From assembly GCF_007989625.1 (NCBI RefSeq), contig NZ_BJUK01000007.1:1-64000 (forward strand): a stretch of 64,000 nt of DNA. Reading direction: 5' to 3'. Below the pieces are notes generated by a model. The model did not search any database and was not told the DNA's origin. It saw only the letters and a list, made by a program, of their open reading frames with translations. This document shows, in pieces, positions 6,990-14,169 of this stretch (positions within the stretch are counted from its first letter, which is position 1; every line of letters starts with the position of its first letter). This DNA is from Bisbaumannia pacifica. GTDB taxonomy: Bacteria > Pseudomonadota > Gammaproteobacteria > Pseudomonadales > Halomonadaceae. Made by a program: the position numbers and the translations under genes.

Positions 6990-7537
6990 TGGATTGGTCC
7001 GATGTGGCGGAAACGGTGGCCCGTGTGGCGCCTGCTGCTGGCGGCGCTCTTGGTGGCCCAGCTGGTGCTGCTGTTGGCGGTCTCATCGCTCGTGTGTTGG
7101 GCGTGGACGAGACGCCGGAGGCGGTTGCTCAAGCGGCAGCAGACCCGCAGGCGGCCGAGCGTCTCAAGCGGCTCGACCAGGAGCATGAACGGGAGATCCT
7201 CTCGCTGACCCTGCAGGCCGAAACCACCCGGCTCACCGAGATCAACAAGACCATGCGCGCCGAGGTGGGCAGCGATTCCGCCTGGCGTGCCGGCTGGCGA
7301 CCGTTCAACGGCTGGATGCTGGCCCTGTCACTGGCTGTCGTGAACTTCGGCCTGGTGGCTGTGGTGCTGCGAGACCCGGCGCAGCTGGCCCAGGTGGTGG
7401 ACGTGCTGATCTGGTCCGTCGTCGCCCAGGGGGCTGTGCAGGGGGTGAACATCAAGCAGCGCTCCAACGACAAGGCTCGGCAGTTGGGCCAGCAGCCTGG
7501 TGGCCTCATGGACCTCGTGAGGAGCGCCCGCAAGTAA
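6989..7537 (+). CDS. 3TM-type phage holin (GTA_holin_3TM family)
   Basis: 182 residues starting in a TGATG overlap. A Gly/Ala-rich hydrophobic segment at 14-38 is followed by an amphipathic coil (55-95), the family hallmark RAGWRPFNGW (100-109), and two membrane helices (about 109-127 and 134-152). The family is known from gene transfer agents and podoviruses and is taken to be a holin or pinholin. Codons 12-33 are unusually rich in T-ending Ala/Gly codons; another frame is open across this stretch. Confidence 0.75.
   Translation: MDWSDVAETVARVAPAAGGALGGPAGAAVGGLIARVLGVDETPEAVAQAAADPQAAERLKRLDQEHEREILSLTLQAETTRLTEINKTMRAEVGSDSAWRAGWRPFNGWMLALSLAVVNFGLVAVVLRDPAQLAQVVDVLIWSVVAQGAVQGVNIKQRSNDKARQLGQQPGGLMDLVRSARK
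7002..7208 (+). CDS. Candidate overlapping single-TM lysis protein, 68 aa
   Basis: The +1 frame inside the holin gene encodes a basic start, one strong membrane helix (about residues 11-35) and a long Arg-rich tail, a layout compatible with a small holin or spanin-like protein. The main frame drops in third-position GC exactly where this helix is encoded. No clear ribosome site precedes the ATG, and the main-frame Gly/Ala segment is itself typical of its family, so this may be chance. No other spanin gene is visible in the lysis cassette. Confidence 0.25.
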   Translation: MWRKRWPVWRLLLAALLVAQLVLLLAVSSLVCWAWTRRRRRLLKRQQTRRRPSVSSGSTRSMNGRSSR

Positions 7538-7563
7538 CCGAATCCCCTATAGGATAGGGCCAC

Positions 7564-7573
7564 GCCGTGAGGC
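7564..7573 (+). promoter_or_regulatory. GNRA hairpin at left edge of moron
   Basis: GCC-GTGA-GGC within CACGCCGTGAGGC (7561-7573). The identical 13 bases recur at 8293-8305 on the other side of the counter-oriented moron. No + strand gene follows it directly. Confidence 0.55.
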
Positions 7574-7579
7574 ATCAAT

Positions 7580-8233
7580 CTACTCGGGCCCACTGTTGAC
7601 TTGCTCCTCTGGAGAGCCCCCATGAATGACTGCCCCGATTCGACTGAGGCGCTTGAGTTGTCTGGTGTACGCCGCAGCTTCGAAGGACAGCCAAGCTGGT
7701 ATCACCGCTAGGATGATGATCGCTACTGCAATGGCTGGATCAAAGAGCTCCATGCCTAGAGATGCAAAGCCTAGGAAAACCATCAGTGCGGCCAGGAAAT
7801 AGATGCTTAGCGCAGACCACGACCAGATCTTCACTCGCTTCTCGGTAGGGAACGAGTGGGGTCTAGTTGCCACCTGGAACTTCCCATTCCGGTAGATGAC
7901 CTTGTGAGTGGCCCGCCTCAGGTCTTGGAAGACCTGGACCGCACTATCCGAGCGGAACGCTATGGCCACCAAACGATGGTTGACATGTGTTTTGCAGTAG
8001 TCAGTAGCGGAGAACTCAAGCTGTGCCCTGATGGCATCATCGTCAGGCTGCTCCCGGTACTGACGATAGACCTCGCATAGGCGGTCGAAAACCTCCGTAT
8101 TTGATTTGCGCTTCTGTTCACGCCACTCGGGCAGGATCTGGAAGAACAGCCGGGGCCCGGGCACCAGAATGGCGAAAGCTAGCGAGGCGGCGATAGAGAG
8201 CTGAGGGAGTTTCTCAGCCAGTAGTGGCAGCAT
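7580..8233 (-). CDS. Membrane protein on opposite strand, moron candidate
   Basis: 217 residues from ATG 8233 (a TTG at 8239 is also in frame). One hydrophobic stretch lies near the N-terminus (about 10-30), a long soluble region (35-135) contains paired Cys/His residues, and two adjacent membrane helices (about 140-185) precede a cytosolic tail. No family is recognised. It is the only opposite-strand gene in the lysis-to-tail region and is bracketed by direct copies of the leader hairpin, the usual look of an independently expressed lysogeny gene. Superinfection exclusion or defence is possible but unproven. Confidence 0.6.
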   Translation of the reverse strand: MLPLLAEKLPQLSIAASLAFAILVPGPRLFFQILPEWREQKRKSNTEVFDRLCEVYRQYREQPDDDAIRAQLEFSATDYCKTHVNHRLVAIAFRSDSAVQVFQDLRRATHKVIYRNGKFQVATRPHSFPTEKRVKIWSWSALSIYFLAALMVFLGFASLGMELFDPAIAVAIIILAVIPAWLSFEAAAYTRQLKRLSRIGAVIHGGSPEEQVNSGPE

Positions 8234-8293
8234 GATCAATCCCTGATGTGGCCTTGGAAACGGCTGAGGGTAACCAAGATTTCAGTTTTCGGC

Positions 8294-8307
8294 ACGCCGT
8301 GAGGCGT
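8294..8307 (+). promoter_or_regulatory. GNRA hairpin, first of a tandem pair
   Basis: ACGCC-GTGA-GGCGT, a perfect 5-bp stem with GTGA loop. It lies between the moron and the exported-protein gene, about 120 bases before that gene's ATG. Confidence 0.7.
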
Positions 8308-8311
8308 CCCC

Positions 8312-8336
8312 GCCGGCTCGTCGTGAGACGCCCGGC
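8312..8336 (+). promoter_or_regulatory. GNRA hairpin, second of a tandem pair, extended
   Basis: The inner stem CGTC-GTGA-GACG (8319-8330) keeps the loop while the stem sequence differs from its neighbours by compensating changes. An outer GCCGG (8312-8316) and CCGGC (8332-8336) extend it past a small bulge. Confidence 0.7.
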
Positions 8337-8430
8337 ACCCTACAAACGTCTCGGTCCACGAGCGCTAAAGGAATGGGTGGCGTTGCCGATGACGCCTACT
8401 CAATTCACTTTGCTTATCAGGAACCGATTC

Positions 8431-8892
8431 ATGAAGAGAAGTACCAGAGCACTCGTGTTTGGGGCCGCTGCCTTGTTGTCCACCAGTGCTGTCGCCTTCG
8501 GTGAGAGAGGGCAGTGGTCCAGCGGCTGGGGGCAGGGCACGTCGGAGTATGCCGCAGTCAACCAGCGGGGAGACCGGCTGTACATTGCCTGCAATCCCTA
8601 TCAGCCGGTGAGGATGACCCTGACCGTTGGCGGCCGTGACTACGGCAGCTACGGTGATGGCGAGTTCTCGCTGGTGCTCGATGGCAATGAGGTCCAGACC
8701 CCTTACGAGACGAACTCCCGCGTGGGCGAGAACAACTTCTTCTATGCCTGGGAGCATCTGCGCAAGTCGCACAGCATCGTGGCCGTCACATCTGATGGCC
8801 AGCAGGTTGAGCTGCCAAGCCAGGGGTCGTTTAACACCCTGCCCGAGGCTTTCACCCCTGAGTATCCTTGCAGAACTGCTCTGCAGATCTGA
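8431..8892 (+). CDS. Exported protein with signal peptide, possible lysogenic conversion factor
   Basis: 153 residues. The N-terminus MKRSTRALVFGAAALLS is a classical signal peptide with cleavage likely around residues 20-24. The mature part is predicted mostly beta (AVNQRGDRLYIACNP, DGEFSLVLDGNEV) and has two cysteines, one near the middle and one eight residues from the end, which could form a disulfide in the periplasm. The start is the ATG after AGGAA (8420-8424), not the upstream in-frame start that would run through the leader hairpins. It lies in the lysis-packaging gap with its own leader and terminator. Function unknown. Confidence 0.65.
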   Translation: MKRSTRALVFGAAALLSTSAVAFGERGQWSSGWGQGTSEYAAVNQRGDRLYIACNPYQPVRMTLTVGGRDYGSYGDGEFSLVLDGNEVQTPYETNSRVGENNFFYAWEHLRKSHSIVAVTSDGQQVELPSQGSFNTLPEAFTPEYPCRTALQI

Positions 8893-8898
8893 ATGACT

Positions 8899-8920
8899 AG
8901 CGCCCTGCGGGGCGCTTTTT
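8899..8920 (+). terminator. Intrinsic terminator after exported-protein gene
   Basis: AGCGCCC (8899-8905) and GGGCGCT (8910-8916) pair around a four-base loop and run into TTTTT. It separates the accessory gene from the packaging operon. Confidence 0.85.
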
Positions 8921-8958
8921 CATTTCAGCTCGTGCGGTTCTCTCATCACGGAGGCGCC

Positions 8959-8970
8959 GACCGTGAGGTC
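8959..8970 (+). promoter_or_regulatory. GNRA hairpin, leader of small terminase
   Basis: GACC-GTGA-GGTC, a perfect 4-bp stem, ends 15 bases before the terminase small-subunit ATG. Two stem positions differ from the endolysin copy with compensating changes. Confidence 0.7.
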
Positions 8971-8985
8971 CGCGCAAGATCAACT

Positions 8986-9558
8986 ATGGCTCGATACGAC
9001 TGGGAGGCGATCAAGGCCGATTTCCGCACCGGCCGCTATTCGCTGCAGCAGCTCTCCGACCGGCATGGCCCCAACAAGAGCACGATCAGCAAGAAGGCGG
9101 ACAAGGAGGCCTGGGAGAAGGACCTCTCCGATGCGGTACGGCAGCGCACCCGGGAGAAGGTGTCCCGGGCCCAGCTCGACCCGGCCGCCCGCGAGGTGCT
9201 CGACAAAAGCGATGAGGAGCTGGTCGAGGAGGCGGCGAGTCTGAACGCAGCCATCGTCCAGGGGCATCGCAAGCACCTGGAGCGCTGGCGCAACCTGGCC
9301 GGCAAGTATGCCGAGCTGCTGGAGGCCCAGCTGGATCGTGGTGCCCTGGCGGTGCAGCTCAAGAGCGGCGACGTGGCCGAGGTGGACCTGCCGCTGGACT
9401 ACGTTGGTAAGAGCATGGCGTCCGGTACCCAGGCCCTGGAGCGCGTGGTGAAGCTGGAGCGCCAGGCCTACGGCATGGACGAGGAGCAGACCGACCCAGG
9501 CATGACCTTCGAGGAGCTCATGGCGTCGGTGGCGCCGGACGACGATGGCGAGGAGTGA
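8986..9558 (+). CDS. Terminase small subunit
   Basis: 190 residues. The N-terminal helix-turn-helix (about 5-40: WEAIKADFRTGRYSLQQLSDRHG, then NKSTISKKADKEAW) is the DNA-recognition module of small terminases; a long helical oligomerisation region follows, with an acidic tail. It selects phage DNA for packaging by the large subunit, whose gene overlaps it by 14 bases. The ATG at 8986 is chosen because upstream in-frame codons fall in the terminator and leader hairpin. Confidence 0.85.
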   Translation: MARYDWEAIKADFRTGRYSLQQLSDRHGPNKSTISKKADKEAWEKDLSDAVRQRTREKVSRAQLDPAAREVLDKSDEELVEEAASLNAAIVQGHRKHLERWRNLAGKYAELLEAQLDRGALAVQLKSGDVAEVDLPLDYVGKSMASGTQALERVVKLERQAYGMDEEQTDPGMTFEELMASVAPDDDGEE

Positions 9559-11155
9559 TCGCGTTCGAGAGGTCAAGCGCGCCGAGGCCTACCTGCGCGC
9601 GCACGCCAAGGGGCGGCTTATCGAGAAGGCGGATCTGATCGAGGCGCTTGGGCTCAAGTGGTTCCGACTCAACTCCCTCTACAAGATCAAGGACAAGAAT
9701 GGCCGGGTGCGGCGCTTCCGGCCCAACCGGGCGCAGCGGCAGCGCTACCTGGATGGCCATGTGCGCGACATCATCCTCAAGGCCAGGCAGCTGGGCTTCA
9801 CCACCTTCGAGATGATCGACGCCCTGGATGACTGCCTGTTCCGTGACAACTTCGCCGCCGGCTGCATCTGCCACAAGCTCGACGACGCGACCGACATTTT
9901 CCGCAACAAGATCAGCTTCGCGTACCAGAACATCGAGAGCGCCTGGCGCTCCATCTTCAAGATGCTGGGCATCCGCATTCCCAAGCCGGTCAGCGACAAA
10001 AGCGGCTCCGGGGCCTACGTCTTCGACAACGGGTCCAGCATCAAGGTATCGACCTCATACCGGGGCGGCACGCTGCAGCGGTTGCACGTCTCCGAGTTCG
10101 GCAAGATCTGCCGGCAGTACCCGCACAAGGCGCAGGAGATCGTGACGGGCGCCTTCGAGGCCGTGGGGCTGGGCAATCAGATCACGCTGGAGAGCACCGC
10201 CGAGGGGCGAGAGGGCTACTTCTTCGACTACTGCGAGGCCGCCCGCCACCTGCAGGAGCTGGGCCGCGACCCCACCGAGATGGACTTCCAGTTCCATTTC
10301 TTCCCGTGGTGGCAGGAGCCGGCCTACACCCTCGATCCGGCCGGCGTGGTGGTGCCGCCCCGGCTGCTGGAGTACTTCGAGGAGCTGGAGCACAAGCACG
10401 GCATTCCGACCAGCGCCGGGCAACAGGCGTGGTACGCCAAGAAGGCCGAGGTGCTGCAGGACGACATGCAGCGCGAGTACCCCTCGATCCCCGAGGAGGC
10501 CTTCGCCCAGAGCGTCGAGGGTGCCTACTACGCCAGCCAGATGCGCTTCCTGCGCAAGCACAAGCGCATCACCGCCGAGGTGCAGGTCAACCCCAGCCTG
10601 CCGGTCTACACCGGTTGGGACCTGGGCATGAATGACACCATGGCCATCTGGTTTGCGCAGATCGTCGGGCGCGAGGTGCACCTGGTGGACTACCTCGAGG
10701 GCGAGGGTGAGGGCATCGAGTACTACGCCGACATGCTCAACAAGAAGGGCTACCGCTACGGCGGCCACTTCGGCCCCCATGACCTGGCCGTGCGCGAGCT
10801 GGGCACCGGCAAGAGCCGCGCCGACGTGGCCCGAGGCTTCGGCATCAAGTTCGAGATCGTGCCGCGCATCTCCAACCACGCCGAGGGCGTGCAGGCGGTG
10901 CGCAACTTCCTGCCGTCCTGCTGGATCGCCGAGGAGGAGTGCCACGACGGCATCCTGTGCATCGACAACTTTCGCAAGGAGTGGGACGACAAGCGCGGCG
11001 TCTACAAGGACACCCCGCGCCATGACTGGGCCTCCCATGGCGCCAAGGCGCTGGAGACCCTGGCCCGGGCCTCGCTGTTCGAGGTTCACCAGCGCGGCAG
11101 CATGCCGGCCAGCACCGGCGGTCGTCGCCGCGGTGGCTGGGCCGCCCACACCTGA
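9545..11155 (+). CDS. Terminase large subunit
   Basis: 536 residues. ATPase: a deviant Walker A, KARQLGFTT (79-87), with the RQ-G-T pattern of podovirus packaging motors, and a Walker B-like segment ending in SE at 183-184. Nuclease: an RNase H-like domain begins at TGWDLGMND (Asp359, Asp364), expected to bind metal for genome cleavage; further acidic residues follow in GHFGPHDLAV and near the C-terminus. It powers DNA entry through the portal. The start overlaps the small-subunit gene. Confidence 0.92.
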   Translation: MARSDRVREVKRAEAYLRAHAKGRLIEKADLIEALGLKWFRLNSLYKIKDKNGRVRRFRPNRAQRQRYLDGHVRDIILKARQLGFTTFEMIDALDDCLFRDNFAAGCICHKLDDATDIFRNKISFAYQNIESAWRSIFKMLGIRIPKPVSDKSGSGAYVFDNGSSIKVSTSYRGGTLQRLHVSEFGKICRQYPHKAQEIVTGAFEAVGLGNQITLESTAEGREGYFFDYCEAARHLQELGRDPTEMDFQFHFFPWWQEPAYTLDPAGVVVPPRLLEYFEELEHKHGIPTSAGQQAWYAKKAEVLQDDMQREYPSIPEEAFAQSVEGAYYASQMRFLRKHKRITAEVQVNPSLPVYTGWDLGMNDTMAIWFAQIVGREVHLVDYLEGEGEGIEYYADMLNKKGYRYGGHFGPHDLAVRELGTGKSRADVARGFGIKFEIVPRISNHAEGVQAVRNFLPSCWIAEEECHDGILCIDNFRKEWDDKRGVYKDTPRHDWASHGAKALETLARASLFEVHQRGSMPASTGGRRRGGWAAHT

Positions 11156-11162
11156 CACCACC

Positions 11163-11172
11163 GCCGAGAGGC
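11163..11172 (+). promoter_or_regulatory. GNRA-type hairpin with GAGA loop
   Basis: GCC-GAGA-GGC, a 3-bp stem with a GAGA (also GNRA) loop, ends ten bases before the ATG at 11183. Probable variant of the hairpin family; the short stem lowers confidence. Confidence 0.45.
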
Positions 11173-11182
11173 AGAGGACTCC

Positions 11183-11638
11183 ATGTCGAAGATCATCACC
11201 GAGCCCAACGGCGACCTGCAGCGTCGCATGCAGCGCACCGCGAACAAGCTGGCAGGACTGAGTCGCGAGGAGGTGCTGTCCATCATGCGCGACAGCGCCA
11301 AGGCCATCGCCGAGGAGCTGGTGAAGCAGGGCATTCCCATCGAGACGCAGCGCTTCCGCCCCGACGTGGGGCCGATCCAGATCGACATGATCGTGATCGA
11401 GGAGAAGGTCACCAAGCCCGAGCCCGGCATGCGCCTGCAGTTCGAGGTCGAGGGCGGCATGGGTGTAACCCTGACCATCAAGCTGCTCGAGTTCCTCAAG
11501 GACCCGGCCCAGTACGTGCGTGACCTGTTCAGCCAGCTGGGACCGATGCGCCGCAACGTGCTGCGCATGCGGACCAACAAGCGGGAGCGTAACAGCCGCC
11601 TCTACGACGCGCTGACGAAGGGAGCCGCCAATGGCTAG
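11183..11638 (+). CDS. Hypothetical protein between terminase and portal
   Basis: 151 residues. Helical N-terminus, then strand-rich RPDVGPIQIDMIVIEEKV and LQFEVEGGMGVTLTIKL, then a basic C-terminus. The stop lies eight bases inside the portal gene. No family is recognised; its constant position between terminase and portal suggests a packaging or head role. The leader holds a GAGA-loop hairpin. Confidence 0.6.
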   Translation: MSKIITEPNGDLQRRMQRTANKLAGLSREEVLSIMRDSAKAIAEELVKQGIPIETQRFRPDVGPIQIDMIVIEEKVTKPEPGMRLQFEVEGGMGVTLTIKLLEFLKDPAQYVRDLFSQLGPMRRNVLRMRTNKRERNSRLYDALTKGAANG

Positions 11639-13910
11639 TCTCGGCCTGCTGCAATACCGCTCCGCCGCCGACCTTCAGGCCGACGAGCAGGCCGAGGCCC
11701 AGCGCATCCGCGACGAGCAGGAGCGCCGCCGCCAGCTGGTGGAGTCTTCCCTGGGCGCGCATATCCGGCGCAGCTGGGAATCGGCCAAGATGGCCAAGCA
11801 GGAGGTGGAGTATCGCCTGCTCGACTGTCTGCGCCGGCGGAAGGGGGAGTACGACCCGGACAAGCTGACCGCGATTCGCAAGGAGGGCGGGGCCGAGATC
11901 TACATGATGCTCACCGCCACCAAGTGCCGCGCCGCGGCCGCGTGGATCCGCGACATCATGATGCCGGCCAACGAGAAGCCGTGGGGGCTGGACCCGACGC
12001 CGGTGGCCGAGGTGCCCGACGCCTACCTGCGCCCGCTGGCCGCCCAGATTCAGGCCCAGGCCCAGCAGATGCAGCAGCAAGGCCAGCCGGTGGACATGGC
12101 CGCCCTGGTCGAGCAGGCCCGTGAGCAGATTCGCCAGGCAGTGCAGGAGAAGGCCGACGACGCCGCCAAGCGCCACGAGGACGTGATCGAGGATCAGCTG
12201 GCCGAGGGTGGCTGGGACGAGGCCTTCGAGGCGTTCATCGACGACTTCGTCACCTACCCGGCGGCATTTCTCAGGGCTCCGATCCTGCGCCGGGTGCCGA
12301 CCCTGGCCTGGCTGGAGGGCTGGCAGCCCATCAAGACAGAGACCATCCGCCCCGAGTTCGAGCGGGTGAGCCCGTTCGACCTCTACCCGAGCCCAGACGC
12401 CACCAGCGTGGACGACGGCGCCTACCTCATCGAGCGCGCCCGCTTCACGCGCGGCCAGCTCAACCAGCTGATGGGCATCGGCCAGGGCAGCGGTTACAAC
12501 GACGAGGCCATCCGCCGAGTGCTGGAGCAGTACGGCCAGGGCGGCCTGCGCGACTGGCTGTGGACCGACGGCGAGCGCGCCGAGCTCGAGGGGCGTGGCC
12601 ACGAGTGGTTGACCCCAGGCGACACCATCGACGGCCTGATCTACTCCGGCGGCGCCCAGGGCGTGACCCTGCTGCAGTGGGGCGTCAGTCCCGATGAGAT
12701 CGAGGACCCGCTGGCCGAGTACGAGATCGAGGCCATCCTGATCGGCCAGCACGTCATCCGGGTGCGTATCAACCGCGACCCGCTAGAGCGACGCCCCTAC
12801 CACAAGGCGAGCTTCCAGCCGGTGCCGGGCAGCTTCTGGGGCCAGGCCATCCCTGAGCTGATGGCCGACATCCAGGACGTGTGCAACGCCACGGCCCGCT
12901 CGCTGGTGAACAACCTGGCCATCTCCTCCGGCCCCCAGGTGGAGGTCTACGAGGATCGCCTGCAGCCGTCCGAGGACCCCACCGACATCTACCCGTGGAA
13001 GATCTGGCGCACCAAGGACAGTGCCGTCACCGGCAACAATCGCGCCCTGAACTTCTTCCAGCCGCAGAGCAACGCCGCCGAGCTGCTGTCGGTCTACGAC
13101 CAGTTCGAGCGCCGCGCCGACGACGCCACCAACATTCCGCGCTACATCTACGGCAACGAGCGCATCGGCGGGGCCGGCAACACCGCCAGCGGCCTGTCGA
13201 TGCTCATGGAGTCGGCCAACAAGGGGATCAAGGACGCCATCCGCCACATCGATCGCGGCGTGCTGCGCCGGGTGATCGGCGCCCTGTGGCTGCACAACAT
13301 GCAGTTCAGCGATGACCAGAGCATCAAGGGTGATGTCAACGTGGTGGCGCGCGGCTCAAGCGCGATGCTGATCCGCGAGCAGACCCACCAGCTGCGCGAG
13401 CAGTTCCTGCAGCTGACCGCCAACGACTACGACATGGGCATCATCGGCCACGACGGGCGCCGCAAGCTGCTCGACAGCATCGCCGAGAAGCTCGACATGC
13501 CGGGCCTCATCCCCTCCGAGGAGCAGATGCAGCAGAACCTGGCCAGCCAGCAGGAGGCGCAGCAGGCCCAGGCGAAGATCGAGCAGGCCAAGGCCCAGGC
13601 CGAGATCGCCGAGAAGCAGGCCCGGGCCCAGAAGTACGGCGCGGACGCCGGCCAGGTGCAGGCCGACGTGGTGCAGACCCAGACCGAGACCGAGGCCGCC
13701 CGGCAGATGGCGCCCCTGGAGGCCCAGAAGCTGCTGGCCGAGATCGCCAAGTTGATCGCCGAGACGCGAAGGAGCACCGATGGAGGAGCAGGACTGGAAG
13801 GCGCTGGCCCGGCTGGCCGAATCCCCGGAGGGGCGGCGCCTGGTGGCGCTGCTCAGGGCCGAGCGGGAGGAGTGCCGCGACAGCCTGGAGAAGTGCCGCG
13901 ACAGCGCTGA
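11631..13910 (+). CDS. Portal protein
   Basis: 759 residues, the size of podovirus portals, which form the 12-mer DNA channel joining capsid, terminase and tail. Visible blocks: an N-terminal helical region; RAPILRRVPTLAWLEGWQ; ERVSPFDLYPSPDATSV; the wing/stem region SFWGQAIPELMADIQDVCN then SLVNNLAISSGPQVEV; NIPRYIYGNERIGGAGNTASG; and a Gln/Ala-rich barrel-like coiled coil (about 630-715). The last ~43 codons overlap the next gene and read as low-complexity Gly/Ala/Pro/Arg, so the functional C-terminus may be near residue 716. Confidence 0.9.
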   Translation: MASLGLLQYRSAADLQADEQAEAQRIRDEQERRRQLVESSLGAHIRRSWESAKMAKQEVEYRLLDCLRRRKGEYDPDKLTAIRKEGGAEIYMMLTATKCRAAAAWIRDIMMPANEKPWGLDPTPVAEVPDAYLRPLAAQIQAQAQQMQQQGQPVDMAALVEQAREQIRQAVQEKADDAAKRHEDVIEDQLAEGGWDEAFEAFIDDFVTYPAAFLRAPILRRVPTLAWLEGWQPIKTETIRPEFERVSPFDLYPSPDATSVDDGAYLIERARFTRGQLNQLMGIGQGSGYNDEAIRRVLEQYGQGGLRDWLWTDGERAELEGRGHEWLTPGDTIDGLIYSGGAQGVTLLQWGVSPDEIEDPLAEYEIEAILIGQHVIRVRINRDPLERRPYHKASFQPVPGSFWGQAIPELMADIQDVCNATARSLVNNLAISSGPQVEVYEDRLQPSEDPTDIYPWKIWRTKDSAVTGNNRALNFFQPQSNAAELLSVYDQFERRADDATNIPRYIYGNERIGGAGNTASGLSMLMESANKGIKDAIRHIDRGVLRRVIGALWLHNMQFSDDQSIKGDVNVVARGSSAMLIREQTHQLREQFLQLTANDYDMGIIGHDGRRKLLDSIAEKLDMPGLIPSEEQMQQNLASQQEAQQAQAKIEQAKAQAEIAEKQARAQKYGADAGQVQADVVQTQTETEAARQMAPLEAQKLLAEIAKLIAETRRSTDGGAGLEGAGPAGRIPGGAAPGGAAQGRAGGVPRQPGEVPRQR

Positions 13911-14007
13911 GGTGGCCCGCCTGCAAGGGCAGACGGCCACGCTCGCCGGGCTGATCGAGAAGTTCGACCAGGCCCGCGAGGTGGTCCACAAACGCTTCAT
14001 CCAGTAA
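13780..14007 (+). CDS. Small coiled-coil protein overlapping portal 3' end
   Basis: 75 residues in the +1 frame relative to the portal gene, which it overlaps by 131 bases. A good ribosome site (AAGGAG, about 13768-13773) precedes the ATG. The protein is charged and helical with two near-identical segments EECRDSLEK and EKCRDSAEV. Codons in this frame almost all end in G or C, while the portal frame over the same bases has many A/T endings, so this frame carries the coding signal. Function unknown. Confidence 0.65.
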   Translation: MEEQDWKALARLAESPEGRRLVALLRAEREECRDSLEKCRDSAEVARLQGQTATLAGLIEKFDQAREVVHKRFIQ

Positions 14008-14033
14008 GCCGCCGGGCCCGGCCCGGCCTCACC

Positions 14034-14067
14034 ACAAAGCCGCTCGGGTTGCCCTGGGCGACTTTGT
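14034..14067 (+). other. Long intergenic hairpin before scaffold gene
   Basis: ACAAAG (14034-14039) pairs with CTTTGT (14062-14067); inside it CGCTC (14041-14045) pairs with GGGCG (14056-14060) through one T-G pair, and GGG (14046-14048) with CCC (14052-14054) around TTG. No T-run follows on either strand, so it is more likely an mRNA processing or stability element than a terminator. Confidence 0.5.
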
Positions 14068-14142
14068 CGTGGGTGCGCTCTGGACTGCAGCCAGAATCCG
14101 TTACCCGAATCGTGAACCCCGGCTCATGCCGGCTCACAGGTC

Positions 14143-14156
14143 GCGCCGTGAGGCGC
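14143..14156 (+). promoter_or_regulatory. GNRA hairpin, leader of scaffold gene
   Basis: GCGCC-GTGA-GGCGC, a perfect 5-bp stem, ends 13 bases before the scaffold ATG. Confidence 0.75.
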
Positions 14157-14169
14157 CACAGGAGTGGAA

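Noticed and set aside
10055-11161. 368-codon open frame opposite the large terminase (and similar long frames opposite portal, pat and the giant gene)
   Set aside because: Antisense shadow frames produced by high third-position GC; no recognisable protein features.
14034-14067. Intergenic hairpin before the scaffold gene as a terminator
   Set aside because: Stable stem but no T-run on either strand; kept as a structural element only.
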